Virus record (IMG/VR): IMGVR_UViG_3300044951_000456
Span: 1-21,508 of that record
Direction: 5' to 3' (one strand)
Length of the DNA stretch: 21,508 nt
From: a virus
The notes beneath the pieces were generated by a model. It had not been told where the DNA came from. It worked only from the letters and a program-made list of their open reading frames with translations, and made no database searches. The translations under genes were made by a program, and so were the position numbers. Below are positions 19,342 through 21,508 of this stretch, in pieces (position 1 is the first letter of the stretch; every line of letters starts with the position of its first letter).

Positions 19342-20499
19342 ATGTCTAATTTAAGTGCGGAGGATAGGTTGACTCGTGCCCATATTTCATTGATGCAAGA
19401 TAAGCGTACACTAGCATACTCTGGGCTACTGATGGTGGGCAGTACAGAGGTAAGAGATGACTGTCCTACTGCGTCTACCAATGGTCGTGATGTTACTTAT
19501 GGTAGGGCTTTCGTTGAGAGTCTTACTGATGGGGAGCTAAGGTTCTTAGTATTGCATGAGACCAAGCACAAGCTGTATCAGCACTTGTTTGTGTGGCGTA
19601 AGTTGTATGAGGAAGATGCACAGCTTGCAAACCAAGCATGTGATTACGTTATCAACCTAGAGATCAAAGACCTTAACAAGTGGGGCGACTTCCTTGTGAT
19701 GCCAGAGGGTGGGCTGTGTGATGAGGAGTATAGAGGCTTAGATAGTGGCGAGGTGTTCGCTAGGTTGAAGGAGGACAAGGCGAGTGGTAAGGACGGTAAG
19801 GGTGAGCCTATGGATGGGCATGAGTGGGAGGAAGCTAAGGCGTTAGGTGAGTTGGAGAAAGAGCAGTTAGCTAAGGACATATCAGCGGCAGTACGTACTG
19901 GTGCTCTACTAGCAGGTAAGCAGGGTGGTGAGGTAGACCGTAGCTTTGATGCGATGATGCAGTCTAAGGTTGACTGGGCTGAACAGCTCAGAGAGTTCGT
20001 GTCTAGTGTCTGTGTTGGTAAGGGTGATAGCACATGGGCTAAGCCTAACAGAAGATGGTTGCAACATAACATGTACTTACCTAGTCAGATCAGTGAGAGC
20101 ATCGGTAGTATATGTGTAGCTATAGATACGTCAGGTAGTATATCAGGGGAGGATATAACAAAAGCATTGTCAGAGTTAGTTTCTATATGTGATAATACAA
20201 CTCCCGAAAAGATTGATCTGTTGTACTGGGATACAGCAGTTGCCGCTCACGAGCAATATCGTGAAGATAATTATGCTGGACTTGTATCGTCTACTAAGCC
20301 TAAAGGTGGTGGTGGTTCAAGTAGTGTATGTGTGTTTGACTACGTAGTTAAGCACAAGCTAGAGCCTCAGTGCATCATCTTAATTACTGACGGCTATGTG
20401 GAGTACCCACAACTAACCCCATCGTGCCCTGTTATATGGGTGATGGTCAATAACAAACATACAGTACCTCCATTTGGTTCTGTGATAAGGGTGGACTAA
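19342..20499 (+). CDS. VWA protein with N-terminal HExxH metallopeptidase-like domain
   Basis: A 385-aa protein of the DUF2201/VWA-like type. The N-terminal domain contains LHETKHKLYQHL with an HExxH zinc motif (H72, E73, H76). A charged Lys/Glu/Gly linker (about 143-200) follows. The C-terminal VWA domain has a MIDAS: VAIDTSGSISGED (D262, S264, S266), a glycine/serine loop near 322-328 and LITDGYVE (D350). It is the expected partner of the MoxR-like ATPase encoded at 17622 and of the DUF3150-like protein. Whether the HExxH site cleaves proteins or is structural is unknown. Its stop overlaps the next ATG (TAATG). Confidence 0.88.
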   Translation: MSNLSAEDRLTRAHISLMQDKRTLAYSGLLMVGSTEVRDDCPTASTNGRDVTYGRAFVESLTDGELRFLVLHETKHKLYQHLFVWRKLYEEDAQLANQACDYVINLEIKDLNKWGDFLVMPEGGLCDEEYRGLDSGEVFARLKEDKASGKDGKGEPMDGHEWEEAKALGELEKEQLAKDISAAVRTGALLAGKQGGEVDRSFDAMMQSKVDWAEQLREFVSSVCVGKGDSTWAKPNRRWLQHNMYLPSQISESIGSICVAIDTSGSISGEDITKALSELVSICDNTTPEKIDLLYWDTAVAAHEQYREDNYAGLVSSTKPKGGGGSSSVCVFDYVVKHKLEPQCIILITDGYVEYPQLTPSCPVIWVMVNNKHTVPPFGSVIRVD

Positions 20500-20714
20500 T
20501 GACAATAAGGGTAGACTTGAAGTCTAAGATAGCTACCTCTATGGATAACGTGGTGCAGAAGCAGGGGGATGTGGTTAAGTTTAGTGATGTGTCTGATCTT
20601 GACCCTCCTGTACCAGAGAGGATAGCGTTACTTAAACTATGTGCGATAGGTGATATTGTGCCTGATGTAGGTATGAAGTTAGATGAAGATGTATATGTAG
20701 TACAACAAATGTGA
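20499..20714 (+). CDS. 71-aa protein coupled to the VWA gene
   Basis: A small protein translated through a TAATG overlap with the VWA gene. It has an N-terminal basic strand-like part (MTIRVDLKSKIATSMDNVVQ) and an acidic middle (SDVSDLDPPVPERIALLKLC), ending DEDVYVVQQM. Strand-like patterns and a Gly/Asp turn (GDIVPDVGMKLDED) suggest a small beta fold. No family is recognised. The coupling suggests that it works with, or at the same stoichiometry as, the VWA protein. Confidence 0.65.
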   Translation: MTIRVDLKSKIATSMDNVVQKQGDVVKFSDVSDLDPPVPERIALLKLCAIGDIVPDVGMKLDEDVYVVQQM

Positions 20715-20720
20715 GGGTAT

Positions 20721-20810
20721 ATGAAAGATATTATGTGGTTTGTGTTAGGTGTAGTAGTGATAGTAGGGGTAATACTATCTGCACTGGTAGATGCAATTAA
20801 AGGGGTGTGA
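20721..20810 (+). CDS. 29-aa single-TM microprotein
   Basis: ATG AAA GAT opens a 29-codon frame ending in TGA. The product is almost entirely one hydrophobic helix (MWFVLGVVVIVGVILSALVD) with short charged ends (MKDI, AIKGV). GAGG lies just upstream, overlapping the stop of the preceding gene. Small one-span proteins of this kind are common and easily missed in phages. The strong hydrophobic pattern and the spacing support it. Confidence 0.55.
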   Translation: MKDIMWFVLGVVVIVGVILSALVDAIKGV

Positions 20811-20819
20811 TAAAAGAGT

Positions 20820-20844
20820 GGGGTTACATATGAACTGTAACCCC
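20820..20844 (+). other. 9-bp hairpin before the last gene
   Basis: GGGGTTACA and TGTAACCCC flank a 7-nt loop. The stem is perfect but has no T tract, so termination would be weak; it could be a processing site or a transcript stabiliser. It lies 36 bp upstream of the ATG at 20881. Confidence 0.6.
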
Positions 20845-20880
20845 TTATGAGCGCAAAACAGCACAACGAGGAGTAATACA

Positions 20881-21508
20881 ATGAAAACAAAATATATCAT
20901 GAGTGAGGAAGAGATAGCAAGAAAAAAAGAACAACGCAATGCTAAGGCTAGAGAAGTAAGGAAGACTTTAACAGAGGAGAGAAAGGCACAGATGGCTATT
21001 GTCTCTAACAAATGGTATGCCGCTAACAAGGTTAAGGCTAATAGGATAAGTAAAATTTCGTATCGTGAGAACAGAAAGAAAATATCTGAGGCTCAGAAAG
21101 TAAGGCGAGCAGAAGCTAAAAAAGAATTAGCACTAAGTAAACAAAAGTACGCTTTAACCCTACCCCCCTCGAAACCTGTACCCTACGCCAACGCACAAGC
21201 TTATGCGTTCAAAGACATAGCAAAACTTATTGGTGTGACTAGTACCCAACTGATTAGGGTTAGAGATACGTTGACATACAAGATGCCTCCTCACATGTAT
21301 ATACGCTTAGATGGTACTGTCATATACGATAAAAAGGCTATTGATGAATGGTCTCCCTATGTAAGAGAACTCTTAGCGTTTTATAATATAGATGCACGAG
21401 GCAAGAAGAGGAAGAAAGGTTTTACAATAACAGGCAATGCTCTCATGACAATTCTTTTAAGACGGAAGAACAAGAAAGTAACAGCCCATTGTGATAAAGA
21501 ACGTAGAG
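20881..21508 (+). CDS. Basic HTH protein (C-terminus outside window)
   Basis: The frame is open from ATG 20881 to the window end, 209 residues. GAGGAG precedes the start at 20868-20873. Residues 1-85 are a very charged, Lys/Arg/Glu-rich helix with NKWYAANKVKANR and YRENRKKISEAQK repeats. Residues about 109-157 fit a winged or MerR/excisionase-type HTH: FKDIAKLIGVTSTQLIRVRD, then a strand-turn-strand (MYIRLDGTVIYD) and KKAIDEW. The region after that is basic again (GKKRKKG). It is probably a DNA-binding protein, perhaps a regulator or a nuclease-associated specificity protein. The missing C-terminus could carry a catalytic domain. Confidence 0.7.
   Translation, partial: MKTKYIMSEEEIARKKEQRNAKAREVRKTLTEERKAQMAIVSNKWYAANKVKANRISKISYRENRKKISEAQKVRRAEAKKELALSKQKYALTLPPSKPVPYANAQAYAFKDIAKLIGVTSTQLIRVRDTLTYKMPPHMYIRLDGTVIYDKKAIDEWSPYVRELLAFYNIDARGKKRKKGFTITGNALMTILLRRKNKKVTAHCDKERR

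Noticed and set aside
19644-20072. A 142-codon leftward frame inside the VWA gene
   Set aside because: It is antisense to the linker and VWA domain, is Ser/Leu/Pro-rich like many shadow frames, and has no promoter or ribosome-binding site.
20447-20890. A 147-codon leftward frame at the right end
   Set aside because: It covers three rightward genes with good starts, and its Tyr/Ser/Thr-rich product looks like reverse-complement noise.

Overview
The window looks like about 21.5 kb of a tailed double-stranded DNA bacteriophage (Caudoviricetes). The evidence is a complete packaging and head block (small and large terminase, portal, scaffold-like protein, major capsid protein) next to a divergent block of small, promoter-rich early-type genes. 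Sigma70-type promoters (TTGACA, 17 bp, TATAAT) point to a bacterial host whose own RNA polymerase reads the early genes. The small proteins with a YAKGGS...KGxTxG tail and the phage-borne GroES resemble those I associate with aquatic phages; that is an impression, not a database result. No tail, lysis, polymerase or integrase gene is visible, and both ends cut through open reading frames.

Layout. Positions 1-11027 are read leftward: terS, terL, portal, a 61-aa protein, a GroES-like co-chaperonin, a scaffold-like protein, a 153-aa head-module protein, a 240-aa structural protein and the major capsid protein. A strong UUCG-loop terminator follows at 2758-2780. Beyond it lie a free-standing GIY-YIG homing endonuclease, a small beta-rich structural protein, a coiled-coil/one-TM protein, three small basic proteins and an Ala/Lys/Pro repeat protein that leaves the window. 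Many genes are coupled by TAATG stop/start overlaps.

Positions 11028-11525 are a noncoding divergent region with a weak leftward promoter, a perfect 13-bp inverted repeat, a strong G-quadruplex motif and a good rightward promoter.

Positions 11526-21508 are read rightward: a 226-aa protein that carries 50 bp copied from the portal gene, a 424-aa HNH/AP2-like protein, two free-standing HNH-AP2 endonucleases, several small phage proteins, and a three-gene module (DUF3150-like protein, MoxR-like AAA+ ATPase, HExxH/VWA protein). The block ends with two small genes and a partial basic HTH protein.

The most unusual feature is a repeated, modular 5' leader on the early genes. It is a near-identical promoter followed by up to three hairpins: A (ACCNC-loop-GNGGT, with compensatory changes), B (GTAGTAT...ATACTAC) and C (CTAAGTTAG...CTAACTTAG). 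It occurs complete three times and in part at several other sites, once inside a coding sequence. It could coordinate expression of the unknown proteins and the DUF3150/MoxR/VWA module.
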